Assembly: GCA_015178975.1 (NCBI GenBank)
Contig: WHVD01000065.1
Location: forward strand, 186,001 to 250,000
Source of the DNA: Hysterangium stoloniferum
Lineage: Eukaryota; Basidiomycota; Agaricomycetes; Hysterangiales; Hysterangiaceae
Direction: 5' to 3'
DNA length: 64,000 nt
Every line of letters begins with the position of its first letter. Position 1 is the first letter of the stretch. The position numbers were made by a program, and so were the translations under genes. The notes beneath the pieces are model-generated. The model had not been told where the DNA came from. It made no database searches and worked only from the letters and a program-made list of their open reading frames with translations. Positions 1-10,624 of this stretch are shown here, piece by piece.

Positions 1-593
1 ATAGGGGTAAGCTAACAATATATGTGGCAATTATTAAAAGATACATTGCACCAGCTATTCTTTCATTCTGCTTTTGAATAGTGTCTAATTGGTGTGCCCA
101 GACTGCCTGAGACCCAAGAAGTTCCCTGACTGGATGAGATAGACGTCGACCAGATTCATCCCGGGTATTCCTGGTGTGTCGTATGCGCCTTGAAGTAGTT
201 CTACTTGTATTTTGTGATCTGTTAGAGAGTGCATGCATGCAAGCTTAAGCACAAGTTGTGCTGTCACATGTGACATGTCCACTTTGTCATGCACCATACT
301 CAACAACACTACTACCACTACAACAACAATAACTGTGAGTCCTTCTGTAGCTCATGTCCCACAGCCCTCTTCCTAAGGCCCAGATCCAAATACTAATGTT
401 CTACAGTTGAAGGTCAGTCATTCTGGACCTATCCCCTATTTCATTTTATCAGGCATCTTCCCTTGACGAGGCAACACAATCTGGCATGACTGGTGGATGC
501 ACGACATGGTCAAAGCATACTCTGGAATGAATACCACTTTAGCAGCACCCCTGGGTCATATCAATATACATATTCAAGGCGGTTCAGCAATGC
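1..593. other. No gene recognised
   Basis: Short open frames on both strands show no recognisable motif. The stretch has little CpG and resembles the decayed repeat DNA found elsewhere in the window. I see no LTR ends or terminal repeats. Confidence 0.4.
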
Positions 594-1443
594 TCCTACA
601 TAAGCCAGGACATACAATTGAGGAAACACGGAGTGGCCCATATGCACTCCTTGTATTGTTGTCGAGCAGTGGATCAGCCATGTGATATTTACAATATGTA
701 TGGGGAGTATCTTCAACTGCATTAACAACCGCTAAGGCTGATTCTTCATTTTCCATCTTCACCAAAGGACAGTTCGATTTATGATGACCTTTTACTAACA
801 ATGTGCTTTCAATAGGCATGACGATGACGGTGCGCACTTTTGATAGGCGTGACTTTCGATTTCAATTTGTGTGTCTCATTAGGCACTTTGACAGTACGAG
901 CGACGGTGCGCGTTTTCGATAGGTGCAACTTTTGATGTCGAACTCGGTGTGCTTTCAATAGGTGGGAAGGCGACAATGCGCACTTTCAACAGGTGCGACT
1001 TTCGATGTCAAATTTGGTGTGCTTTCAATAGGCACTGCGGCGTTGTGAGCGATGGTGCGTGTTTTCAATAGGCATGGCTTTCGATGTCGAATTCAGCCTC
1101 GACGGGGCAGAAGAAGTGTTTTATGCACTTGTGTTGGGATTTCACGAGCGAGGACCCAAGAACGTACAGAGCCGACTTGGAACTGTATCTAGTTACAAGC
1201 GCATGACATGTAATTTACATGTAGATACGTATATATACCATAAACTAATGTCTCACCATTGCCTCACCATGACACGAGTGTGACGTCAATTCGACGATGC
1301 TCGCACATAACAATCCATAATATCCAATAATTGCTTCTACATGATAAGCCAGGATATACAATTGAGGAATCACGGAGTGGCCAATACACACTCCTTGTAC
1401 CATTGTCGAGCAGTGGATCAGCCATGTGATATTTACAATATGT
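594..1443 (+). repeat. Direct repeat pair, about 105 bp (594-699 and 1335-1443)
   Basis: Two copies in the same orientation share the run ATAAGCCAGGA, a block around ACACGGAGTGGCC, and the ending GTCGAGCAGTGGATCAGCCA followed by GTGATATTTACAATATGTA. They differ at scattered positions. They lie about 740 bp apart and flank the degenerate tandem array. They could be the ends of a decayed element, but this is not proven. Confidence 0.6.
801..1098 (+). repeat. Degenerate tandem repeat, about 75-bp unit, four copies
   Basis: The core (GTGCGCACTTTTGATAGG followed by TGACTTTCGATTTC) recurs with variants near 830, 905, 976 and 1054, a spacing of 70-78 bp. Units differ mainly at CG/TG/CA positions. 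No coding role is visible. Confidence 0.65.
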
Positions 1444-1800
1444 AGATAGATATGCAATGTTCAGCTTCACCACCTAACCTTTGTATGATTGAAATATGTA
1501 GCATGGAAGATTGACTGACATATTCTTAAAGGTTTATCAGTAAGAATAGCCCATTTCATACGTGCAGTGCAAACCCAGTTTTCTGGTCTACATTTTCCTA
1601 AATTACGGACTGTATGTGATATTTACAATATGTATGAGGAGTATCTTAGATAGATATGCAATGTTCAGCTTTGCCACCTAACCTTTGTATGATTGAAATA
1701 TATAGCATGAAGATCAACTGAAATATTCTCAAAGGTTTATCAGTAAGAATAGCCTGTTTCATGTGTGCAGTGCAAACCTAGTTTTCTGGTCTACATTTTC
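1443..1800 (+). repeat. Direct repeat pair, about 154 bp (1443-1596 and 1647-1800)
   Basis: Both copies begin TAGATAGATATGCAATGTTC and end TTTCTGGTCTACATTTTC, and are highly similar throughout. Only about 50 bp separates them and that spacer starts with the GTGATATTTACAATATGTA motif also found at 681 and 1426. This looks like a local tandem duplication. Confidence 0.7.
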
Positions 1801-1879
1801 GTAGATACCAGCAATATACTAACCAATGTCAATTATATTTTAATTGAATATGTACTGTATATATAAGTGTTTACTAGGC

Positions 1880-2010
1880 CTCGCATGCAACTGAGACACT
1901 TGCCGGCACTCTGAGCATTGCACACAGTGTGATTCCTCTGAGTGGGCCCTCCACACTTTCTGCACCAAGGGGGCTCCTTCACCTTCGACCGTCTAGACAT
2001 TTGAACATTT
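1880..2010 (-). pseudogene. Cys-rich coding fragment, unrecognised
   Basis: The minus frame reads SRRSKVKEPPWCRKCGGPTQ and continues with further Cys residues (CX2C, then NHTVC, then CLSC). The pattern suggests a small zinc-binding segment. There is no start, no splice context and no similar neighbour, so it may be a leftover of a transposon-borne or host gene. Function unknown. Confidence 0.3.
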
Positions 2011-2401
2011 TTCAAAAGTGTCTTGCAATAATATATAACAATGTATAGTCTTAGCATCTTGAATGTGCGATAAAAGCGTAACATAACGCAGACTCCAGCT
2101 ATTACTTTAACAACAATTGGTTATTATTCCTATCTACTATTTTTGGGAACATAATGGAATAGTCGGAGTGGCGAAATAGGAAGGTCAGTCGACTGACTTG
2201 CGCCGAAGGTGTTACGAAAGTGAATGTTAAACCACATTGTTCGAAGAAAACTCTCAAGTTGAATCATCAGTGGAGGGGTGTTGTTACAGTCCATAAAATC
2301 AAGTCGGCCTCGCATCTGTCCAAAATCCTGATTCTGAGGCCTCATAATACTGCCCCTTGTTTCTCTGAGATCTCAATAACGGGCTTACAATGTCTTCACA
2401 G

Positions 2402-2800
2402 CGGACACAGAGAATAACACATTCGTCAGAAACCACCTGGTGTCCACTCTCCGTGCTTTGAAGTGGCATGTCGAGGAGGATTCATTTACCGACATGACAC
2501 CCTATGGCAAAAAGAGGTTCACAAACATCATAGCGACTAAGGATCCCAATGCTCCAAGATGACTGGTGTTGGCCACTCATTTCGACAGTAAATATTTTCC
2601 TAGTGTGCCACAGAACCAGGTATGCCATTTTACTCCAGACTGGGGGGAAACTCACTTGGGATGTCAGTTTGTAGGTGCTATGGATTTGGCTGCACCTTGT
2701 GCCATCCTTCTTGACGTGGCCAACACGTTGAATCAATTATTAGACCAGCGACAAGAAAGGCTAGAGCAGGCCTCTGAGTCAACTTACAGCTTATTCAGGA
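2402..2800 (+). pseudogene. Glutaminyl-peptide cyclotransferase-like (M28 family) fragment
   Basis: The frame reads NNTFVRNHLVSTLRALKWHV, then FTDMTPYGKKRFTNIIAT, then LVLATHFDSKYFP. After a plausible 48-nt intron (2620-2667) it continues FVGAMDLAAPCAILLDVA. This order and spacing matches secreted or Golgi glutaminyl cyclases, Zn-dependent enzymes that form N-terminal pyroglutamate; the HFDSKYF segment carries the first zinc ligand. An in-frame TGA at 2560-2562 sits where CGA is expected. Two residues of the GATDSAAPC-type motif are changed by single C-to-T changes at CG sites. The 5' exons and most of the C-terminal half cannot be found. It is a decayed partial gene. Confidence 0.72.
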
Positions 2801-3007
2801 GAGCAGCAGTAGTATGTTGAATTCTCGAAACTCGGGCTCAGTTGTGGATTTTTCCGGTGCAGTTTTTCTTTCAGGAGGATGCCTAGCATCAGAGCTTCTG
2901 TCGCATCACTTTGAAAATGTTCTAGCACGGTTTGTGTATATTTATCAAATCTCGTTTGAATAAGCCATAATTATAAGCTGTACTCAACTCTAACTTTCTA
3001 TGTACCT

Positions 3008-4166
3008 CTAAATTCTGTTCGGCATGGTGGGGTTCTTTGTGAGGCTGTGCCGAGTCCTGCGAATCAAGACCCTGGGCCCTTTAGTAAATGTAAGCATCAG
3101 CACATCGCTGCTTGGGTGTACTGTATAGTTCAGGGTCGCAAAGTGTGACCCTAAATAGTGGTGCGATTGAGAGTGTGACCTCTTAGTGAAGTTGTCACTC
3201 ACTAAGAGGTACACAATGGGCGATTTGCAGGTGATGAGTGAGTGTCCAAGGGCCTAGCATTTGGAGCACTGTCAGAGTTTGGGTTTGTCGACCCATTTCC
3301 ATGTCCTCACTGGGCTAGGGGCCTGCGATTGAGGGCTGGGTGGTGGGGTGGCAGCAGCAACAGTGGTGTATGATGTCGCAGTGTTCCCAGCTGCCTCAGG
3401 TGCCAGCCAAGTTGCAAGAGGTTGGTGCTTGAGCCTGCATGGACTTTGGGCATGCTGGGTGTCAAAGCGTTGTTCAAGGCGTGTGAGTTGTGTGTGATGG
3501 AGTTCCTGATGTCCACCATGGACTTGGACAGAAAATCCATGATAGGGCATGGGATTTGGTCAGGGCTGTATGACTGGAATGGGGTAGGCTGTGGGGTCTG
3601 GGCAACAGGGTAGCTCTCACCGAGATGTCCCAGTGTATCGTCAGGGTTTTGAATGTGGGAGGTAAGATCACAGAATTTGGTGATACAGGTGAGGGCATCA
3701 CTTGTAATCTTGTCAGAGCTGTGGAGAGTGCTGTTAAGTGTTTTCACAAACACCTTGATGAGGTTGGAGGCAATCTGCTCTAGGGATAGCAGTTGGTAGA
3801 GGGATTCATCATCCCAGCCAGCACCCGGACCTTGGAAATGAGGCTAGGAACAGGGTCAACCGGGGGGAAGAGGGGGTCAGGGAGAATGTCTGAGCTATTG
3901 GGAGACAGGGAGGGGGCCACACAGGTACAGGGCTGTGGTTCGAAGCAGCCTTCGGCCGCTGGGGTGGTAGCAGCCTGTTTTCTGTTGTTAGAGGGGTCAA
4001 GGGGGTCCTGAGGGGCCTTAGGCCCAGGGTCTTTGAGTGAAGGATCCATTGGGGAGGTGATGGAGCCAGAGTCAGGGTTGAGAGAGAGGCAGCCACGGGA
4101 GCAGGTGGTGGGAGCAAGAATAACCCAGCCATGCCACATGACTAGGTATATAGTTTTTTTCAACAA
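3008..4166 (-). pseudogene. Retroelement gag-like relic with CCHC zinc knuckle
   Basis: Minus-strand frames run from a Pro/Ser-rich region (about 3800-4130) through a helical segment (3307-3790, including EQIASNLIKVFVKTLNSTLH) to a zinc knuckle read as CSKC-x4-H-x4-C near 3235-3270. Two in-frame stops interrupt the knuckle region. Order and composition fit the nucleocapsid-bearing ORF of a retroelement; LINE versus LTR type cannot be decided because no reverse transcriptase follows. The neighbouring DNA on the 3' side belongs to the glutaminyl-cyclase relic on the other strand, so only this part of the element survives. I could not recognise a specific family. Confidence 0.5.
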
Positions 4167-4265
4167 CTAACTCCTCCAGTTACCACTGGTGCAAGGTATC
4201 CACATTGCTACCTACCTCTTCTGCAGCTTTCAAGTCCACTGGCTCTAAATCCCAACAACTTAATA

Positions 4266-5760
4266 ATGTCATTGGAAACACCTGTGGTACCCCGTGCTGC
4301 TAGAACTACGTGGGCCAAATGAAACCCAGCTGCTAATGTTCAGGCTTCTCATGAACCTACACACAAGCTTACTGATGCAGAGAAGGCAATGCACAAGTTG
4401 GCAGCTGAGCTGAAAAAAACAGGTCAAGTGGCCCTAAATGCTGCTGTCAGCACCTACTTGCTTGAGCAGACAGAAAAGCTCAATGTGTTAGCTGCAGTGT
4501 ACAATGTTAAAGTCAAAAGGATTGAGGATATGGTGAACTCACAGACTCACTACAAAAAATCTCGAGCTCCTACACTTCAGAATGCCATCGTGCATTTCCT
4601 TGCCAAAAAGGTCAACAGTTGTGAGTTCTTATACAGTATTCATTATTCCATATGTCCTAAATTTCAATGGAATACAGACCTACCAGTTGGATCTCGAAAG
4701 ACCCTTGCAGAGCTGAAGGTGATGGCCTAGGATGTTCCGGATGTTCAAAGTTTTACGAAGGATGATGAGGAGAACCTTATCATTGAACTCATTGAATACC
4801 GAGCTCTCAAGAAAACTGGTGTTCGTGCAACCAACAAGGCAGCATCATGAGATATTCTTCTTACCTTGGACCGGGTTATTGATGAGGTGAGCTATAATAA
4901 ATGACTACAAGTATTATTGTATACTGATATGAACCTTTTTTTTAGCTTGACTGTTTGGCAGATCGGACTGGATTCAGTACATTTATACTTGTGCTCGCAA
5001 CAGTGTAAATGATGAAGCCCTGCCCACATTCCATGGATCTGGTGACTCTATGGAATTCTTTTCTGAGGTGCTAGAGAGAGACCCTTGGGAACTTGCACAG
5101 TTATTTGAACAGTGCTTTGCAAGAGAGAGAAAAGTACATACCTGTGATACAATCCAAATCAAATATTAACATACAGTACATACTATTGTCAGACATAGTT
5201 GAACGTGATACAATTGGGAAGCTTCGTATACAGTCAACTGGAATTATTAGAGCTGGCTTGCGTATGGCTTTACATGTTTCTGATATGGCGTATACTCACT
5301 TTTGTTCTACTTCAGGCAACATCACGAACATCAAAAGAATTGAAATGAACTATACCAACTACGAAACTACAATTGTTCAAGCTCACGGTGTCAAATTGAT
5401 TGGCTTTCCACTCAACCAATTTGTGAATCCATCAGAAGTTACCAATATCACAGATATGTGACAGCTACACAATGCTTTAAGGTCAGGCGAGTGCAAATGG
5501 ATTTGGCTGTCACAACCAGAGCTTGACATTCATGCCGAGGGCTGCAAAGCACATCACAAGGATGGTGAGGTTGTTGGGAAACCTAAGAAGAAAAGATGTG
5601 ATGCTGGGGTTCTGAGGGGAAAATGAAAATGAGCTGGCATGGATACAGACAAGGAAAAGCAGGACACACTATCAAAGAAGCAGAGAACAAGTCATTTATT
5701 GACTCAGAGCAAGTTGAACGCAGGCCTGCAGAGGCAGAAGAAGGGGCCAAAGAGCCATGA
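4266..5760 (+). pseudogene. Broken multi-exon gene of an agaricomycete multicopy family, function unknown
   Basis: The reading begins MSLETPVVPRAARTTWAK at 4266, then continues in frame from 4389. An intron is plausible at about 4620-4676, another at about 4889-4945. The conserved tail reads NYETTIVQAHGVKLIGFPLN, then QFVNPSEVTNITDM, then HNALRSGECKWIWLS, then VVGKPKKKRCDAGV. I recall similar proteins as abundant hypotheticals in agaricomycetes, but no function is known to me. In-frame TGA codons occur near 4320, 4848 and 5459, each explained by CGA to TGA. One more stop (TAG near 4728) and a frameshift near 4980 also break it. The real end is uncertain (5626 or 5760). Confidence 0.5.
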
Positions 5761-6339
5761 GTTCATCAATTTAGATTAATCTGATAGCATGGACAACGAT
5801 GAAGTTGTGCTCAGCTCAAATACTATACACTTTTTTTGAAATATTTACTCTCATAATTGACACTGTGAGGACAAAATCTCAAGCTCATCATTGATGATGA
5901 TGATGAGCAACCATATTTGGCACTAAAGTCATGCTCAGCTCATACAGCTTATTTTATTCTTATATTGAAGGCTTATGTATGTAGGTATATTCTGCAAGAA
6001 TTGTCTATAATTTTTTTTCAGAATTTATATTAAAAATTGAATTGTTAAAGAGTGTGTGTTGAGCTCATTGTTGATGGTGACAATGGGCAACCTTATTTGG
6101 CAATGATGCGGGGACGGATGATTGATGCCAAAGTTGTGACCGGATGTCAGGTGGCAACATTGCCAAACATGGCACTATAATCCAGCAATGGTTTGGTGAT
6201 GGTTTTAAAATTTGGAGTCACCTCAAGAATTAATCAGCTTTTATTGGCAGAACAGAAGATTTAGCTGAAACCCTTCAACTTAGAGGTGTATTAGGCATGT
6301 GAATACACCTCTAATTGGAGGTGATTTGTGGGAGTCACA
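5761..6339. other. No gene recognised; internal repeat of a short coding-like segment
   Basis: Two related segments (about 5878-5930 and 6060-6115) read like LIIDDDDEQPYLAL and LIVDGDNGQPYLAMM on the plus strand. They may be decayed 3' exons of the gene ending near 5760. The rest is AT-rich. Confidence 0.35.
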
Positions 6340-6604
6340 GGTGGTCCATGGGTTACAAGTATATACGGGCATATGTGAAACATAGTGTAGAACAGATCAT
6401 CATAATAATAAGGGACATATCAGAGTATAACCAGGTAGTACAAGTATAATTTGATGGGGGCGTAAACTGGGTTTGATCACCATGAAAGCATACATCAGTG
6501 TCGGGTGACCGACAGTTTCCAATGCAATGACTTGATCAATAACTTGAAACATTGATAGGCAGCAATAACCTCGGGGACTGTTGGGTTGCGACATGGTTGT
6601 AACA
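6340..6604 (-). mobile_element. Family C LTR, 5' fragment
   Basis: Read on the minus strand it starts at 6604 with TGTTACAACCATGTCGCAAC, matching the start of the family C LTRs at 12342 and 61195, and follows them to about 6345 before similarity ends. It abuts the truncated RNase H region of the family A element, so it marks the breakpoint that removed the end of that element. The exact lower boundary is approximate. Confidence 0.7.
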
Positions 6605-7389
6605 TGTAGTAGAAAAGTATTCCAGGTTTTTGTGATCTGTTACAACATCAATCAGAATTCCCGAGCCTTCCAAATAGTGTCACCACATTTTGAAAGCTGA
6701 AAAAATTGCCAGGAGTTCCTTATCATGAACATTGTAATTGAGCTCTGCTCCAGTGAAAGTCCAGGACAGAAAAGCCATGGGGTGAACTTCTTCGTCGGAG
6801 TCCTGGATAGACAGAATGGCTCCAAGTGCATAGTCTGAGGCATCTGTTTCAACAATGAGCAGGAAGTCCAGTTTCCAATGTGACAGAATATGAGCTGATG
6901 AAAAAGAATTTTTTAAAAGATTGAAAGCTTTTTGACACTTATCATTAAAATTCCACAGAGTATCCTTACGTGTAAGACAGGTAAGGGGAACTGTGATGTC
7001 GGAATATCTGCAGATAAACTGTCAGTAAAAATTGGTAAAGCCGAGGAAAGATTGTATGTCTTTGACTTTTCAGGGTTCTGGCCAATCTTTGATGACTTTT
7101 ACTTTAGTTTCATCCATGTGGAGTCCATCAGGTCTCATTATGAAGCCCAGGTATTCCATGGAGTCCGTGTCAAAAGTACATTTTTTACCATTTGTGAATA
7201 AACCATGTTGTCTGAGTCTCTGGAGAACTTCATGGACTTGTTTGTTGTGTTCTGCAGGATTCTCGGAGTAGATAAGAATGTTGTCCAAGTAAACAATGAC
7301 ACATACATCGAGCATGTCGGAGAAAATGTCATTGATAAAATGCTGAAAAACAGACAGAGCATTGGTGAGTCCAAAGGGCATCACCAACC

Positions 7390-8107
7390 TGTTAGGATAC
7401 ACACACAGGCGGGGTCTCCGGAGAAACCCGCAGGATATCTGGTAGGACTTGGCTTCAGTTTATAGGCTGCGCCCTCACTAGATCGTGTTGTCCAATTTCG
7501 AACAGGCAGATGGGAATCCCAGAGAGTCCGGGCGGGGTTCGTGGGTTGTAGGTTGTAGGTCGGAGGTTGTGGGTCATGAGTTGAGATAGTCGTGAGTCGA
7601 GATAGTTGAGAGAGGTAGATGTGCTGGAGCCCATGGGCTCCGACTAGTGAGAGCGATGTGAATCAAGCAAGGGTTTTAGAGCAGAAAATGGATTAGATTA
7701 CTGGGGGGAATCTAAGCTAATTTTCTGACTGGATTGTATGTACAACATCTGCCAGTTTATATAGACCGTGGAGTGAATGACATACCAAATCCAGTAATGA
7801 CGAAACGAAACTAGCAAAACATAAAACGGGAATAATAAACACCAAGTTTGGTGTTAGGAACGGGGCTCAGGTGATGGGATTCTGAGTGGGGTCCAGTGAC
7901 TGATGCGTGGGACAAAGACGGACATAGACAGAGACGGAGTCCGGGGAACGTCCAGTGACTGATATGTGTCGTAATGAGGTTGAACGTAACAAGTCTTGAT
8001 GTACAGAGTCCAGGCGGGAAATCCTATAAACAGACAATTGGTGCGTGTAGAGAGTGGTGGTGTACAGGTTAGTGCCCAGAGTCCGGTGGGATTGTCCGGT
8101 CGTAACA
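7390..8107 (-). mobile_element. Solo LTR, family A, nested in RT
   Basis: The 718-bp LTR begins TGTTAGGATA and ends GTAACA on the plus strand, flanked by a perfect 5-bp target duplication CAACC (7385-7389 and 8108-8112). RT coding sequence is continuous across it (GAFEWL joins VMPFGL). It is about 110 bp shorter than the other family A LTRs owing to an internal deletion near 7855, where AGGAACGG-like direct repeats flank the missing part. Confidence 0.95.
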
Positions 8108-9313
8108 CAACCACTCAAAGGCCCCATAACAGGTTCTGAAAGTGGTTTTCCATTTGTCTCCCATGGAGATCTGGACCACATGATAGGTGTGTTTCAGGTC
8201 TATTTTGGTGTAAATCTGGGCATTCCATGGAGCATCGAGGAGGTCAGATATAAGTGGAAGTGGATACTTATCCTTTTTTGTGACAGCATTGAGTCCTCTG
8301 AAATCAACACATAGTCTAAGGGATCCATCCTTTCTCTTGACAAACAGAACAGGTGCTCCAAAAGGAGACTTAGAGGTTCTGATAAAACCCATGGACAAAT
8401 GTTCATCCAGGAAATCACAGATTGCAGAATGTTCTGTGGAGGAAAGTGGGTAAATATGTCCTAGGGGTGGCTGGGCGCCTTCTTCAAGGTTGATTTTTAA
8501 GTCCTACTCTCTGTGGGGCGGAAGCCGGTCAGCTTTTCACTTACTGAAAACATCCACAAAGTCATGATATTTCTCTGGGACACCTTCTAGGTCAGTGGTT
8601 TGCTCAGATGCAGATACCAGGGTTGAAAAATGACCAGTTGCTTCATCAATTTTTAAATTGATGGTGAACACCTGGGACCCATCCATTTTTGTAGCCCTAA
8701 TAAAAGCTGCAGCATTAATCAGAGAAATAGACAGAGTTGCTGTGGGTTCCAGGGAAGCTATGGGTGCTGTAGGGATCACAGGAGTCCTCGAGACTGCAGG
8801 TGCCAGGAAGGCCATGGGTGCTGTGGAGGCTGTGTCAGGTACAGTTTCCTCAGAAGCCGTGGGTGTCTGGAAAGTTATACTGCTAGCTACCCAGTCAATC
8901 AACGGATTGTAGCAGGTAAGCAGTTGTGTACTAGGACAACTGAGCAACTTGAGTCTAACTGGGTCACATAGAAAGTGACCAACTGGGATGTTCCACATGG
9001 GAAAAGATGGATAAATCATAAGCTTGGGTGACAACTGAATTGCTTGTGCCATCGAAAAGTCGGAGGCCAATGGGATTTATCGGATAAGTTGACAACAGAT
9101 TTTTTTGCGTGAATTTTGTATCTAAAAAACAATGAGTCAAGCCGGAATCTATGAGGGCTGAAAAAATGAATTTCAGAATCATATTAGACATAAGTTTAAT
9201 GAAAAACAAATCAGAATGTGAAAGAGCAGATGCATTGAGACGGGTAAACTCTTGAATGTGCAGAGAGGCAATACAACCCCCAAACCACGCAGAGTCCACA
9301 GGGTTGCTCACTC

Positions 9314-9320
9314 TTTTTTT
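9314..9320 (-). promoter_or_regulatory. -1 frameshift heptamer A_AAA_AAA (gag-pol)
   Basis: On the minus strand the gag frame reads TCA AAA AAA GAG TGA and the protease frame starts one base back, so the seven A residues have the X_XXY_YYZ phasing of a -1 slippery site. The same arrangement is in family B at 16963. Confidence 0.7.
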
Positions 9321-9560
9321 GAGTCAGAAGCCAGTTTTTCCTTTGACAGAGTTTCTGTGGAGGAAGTCTTGGCTGTTCAATCTTTTGCAGAGTTTGCTTT
9401 TGCCAGCAGACATTCCGGGACTCGATGACCAGGTTTTCTGCACAAGAAACAGAGGTTATTGTCCATATGACATTGCCTTTCTTGTGCAGTCAATTTGCCA
9501 TTGGGTCCGAGCTTGCCTTTGAGGTCAGGTTTTCCAGTTTGCTTGCCAGACTGTTGACCT

Positions 9561-9595
<35 letters not shown>
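9561..9595 (+). repeat. (TTG)n microsatellite
   Basis: About 11-12 TTG units, encoding a Thr/Asn run in the minus-strand gag. Confidence 0.9.
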
Positions 9596-10611
9596 AGAAG
9601 ACTTTTTTTATTGTTCTTCTTGTTGGATTGTGTGGAGTTTTGGTTGCTGGTTGATGAGTTGTTGTTGTTGGTTTGACTGCCTGTGGACTTGTTCACTTTG
9701 TCTGCAGAGGTCGCATGGGCAACTTCCACGCAATGTTCCCAATAACATGTGTCTACACTTTGAGCCTTAAGGCACATACGGGACAATGTTTTTGGCTTGC
9801 CATCTTCTCCTTTCGAGACTTCATCTTTAAGGCAGGATGGCAGACCAGCATAGAATTGGTGGCAGAGAGTGGGATCGCCCCACTGACAACAAGCTACAAG
9901 ATTATTGAATTGGACAATATAGTCTGTGATGTGCTTCATGTCCTTCATACGAAGATTAGTGAGACTGCTCTCAGCTTCTCCAGTTGGGTCATATGGGCCA
10001 AAGTTGGTTTCGAGCTCCTCAACAAAAGCATCCCAACCTTTGAGCCAAAGTGGCTCTTCCTTGGAAAGTCCGCCCAAAGCCAGTTTGAACCATTTCAACG
10101 TGTATCCCAACAAGTATGAAAGTGCATAGTTGACTTTTCGGGACTCTGTGGAGAATGCAGTGGATTGATTGTGGAAATTGAAGTGACATTGCATGAGGAA
10201 AGTGGAAAGTTTGTTTGGGTTGGAATCCGTGAAGGGTTCCAGAGCATTGACTTTTGACCTTGGAGGTTCCGGATCCTTCTTTTTGCCTTCTCCAAGTATA
10301 TGATTCATCAACCTTTCTAAAGTGATTGCTAAATACTCAGAGGTGGGGTCTGAAAGCAGCAGTTGATCGTTAGACAGAGGATTTTTGACACCCTTGCCCT
10401 TGTTGGGGGCCATGGACTCATCCTCATGCTCAGATTTGTCCTGGTTTTCTGGGACTTCTTTGATACAGGCTTCTTCCATGGCATCTGGCTGGTCTGTGAG
10501 TTTCTGGCTGGTATACAAAGTAAGTGGGGAATGAAGAGTCGATGGTCCAGGTAATGATGCCTGTGCATGTGCTTTTCTTCTTGGTGGCATATTGAACAAT
10601 CTGCAAGTCTT

Positions 10612-10622
10612 AGTCAGAAAAT
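10612..10622 (-). promoter_or_regulatory. Self-primer binding segment, family A
   Basis: Read on the minus strand, the 11 nt ATTTTCTGACT begin 2 nt after the LTR end and are the exact complement of AGTCAGAAAAT inside the LTR (plus strand 10930-10940). This is the Tf1-like arrangement described in the findings. Confidence 0.75.
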
Positions 10623-10624
10623 AC

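Larger units (their letters stand above)
6605..9320 (-). pseudogene. Family A pol (protease-RT-RNase H), broken and truncated
   Basis: The protease motif ALIDSG lies near 9150. RT blocks are split by the nested LTR: PFGAPVLFVKRKDGSLRLC and VDFRGLNAVTKKDKYPLP at 8398-8110, then MPFGLTNALSVFQHFINDIF and the catalytic-loop region at 7390-7070. The catalytic YxDD reads YLDN, a GAC to AAC change at a CG site, so RT activity would be lost. An RNase H segment ([14 protein letters not shown], then HDKELLAIF) lies at about 6650-6870 in shifted frames. By alignment with family B (15152-22662), integrase and chromodomain are absent. Confidence 0.85.
9308..10590 (-). pseudogene. Family A gag, broken
   Basis: The start is ATG at 10590 (MPPRRKAHAQASLPGPST); the frame is open to 9490. 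The core EPFTDSNPNKLSTFLMQCHF and later YALSYLLGYTLKWF belong to the retrotransposon gag capsid fold, and WDAFVEELETNFGPYD is shared with family B. A poly-Thr/Asn tract is encoded by the TTG/AAC microsatellite. A frameshift near 9490 separates the capsid from the zinc knuckle CFLC-x4-H-x4-C (about 9420-9460). The gag frame ends at TGA 9308-9310, directly after the A7 slippery site. It packages element RNA in the cytoplasmic particle when intact. Confidence 0.88.

Noticed and set aside
3793..4011. Plus frame opposite the zinc-knuckle gag relic
   Set aside because: Gly/Ser-rich shadow of the Pro/Ser-rich minus frame.
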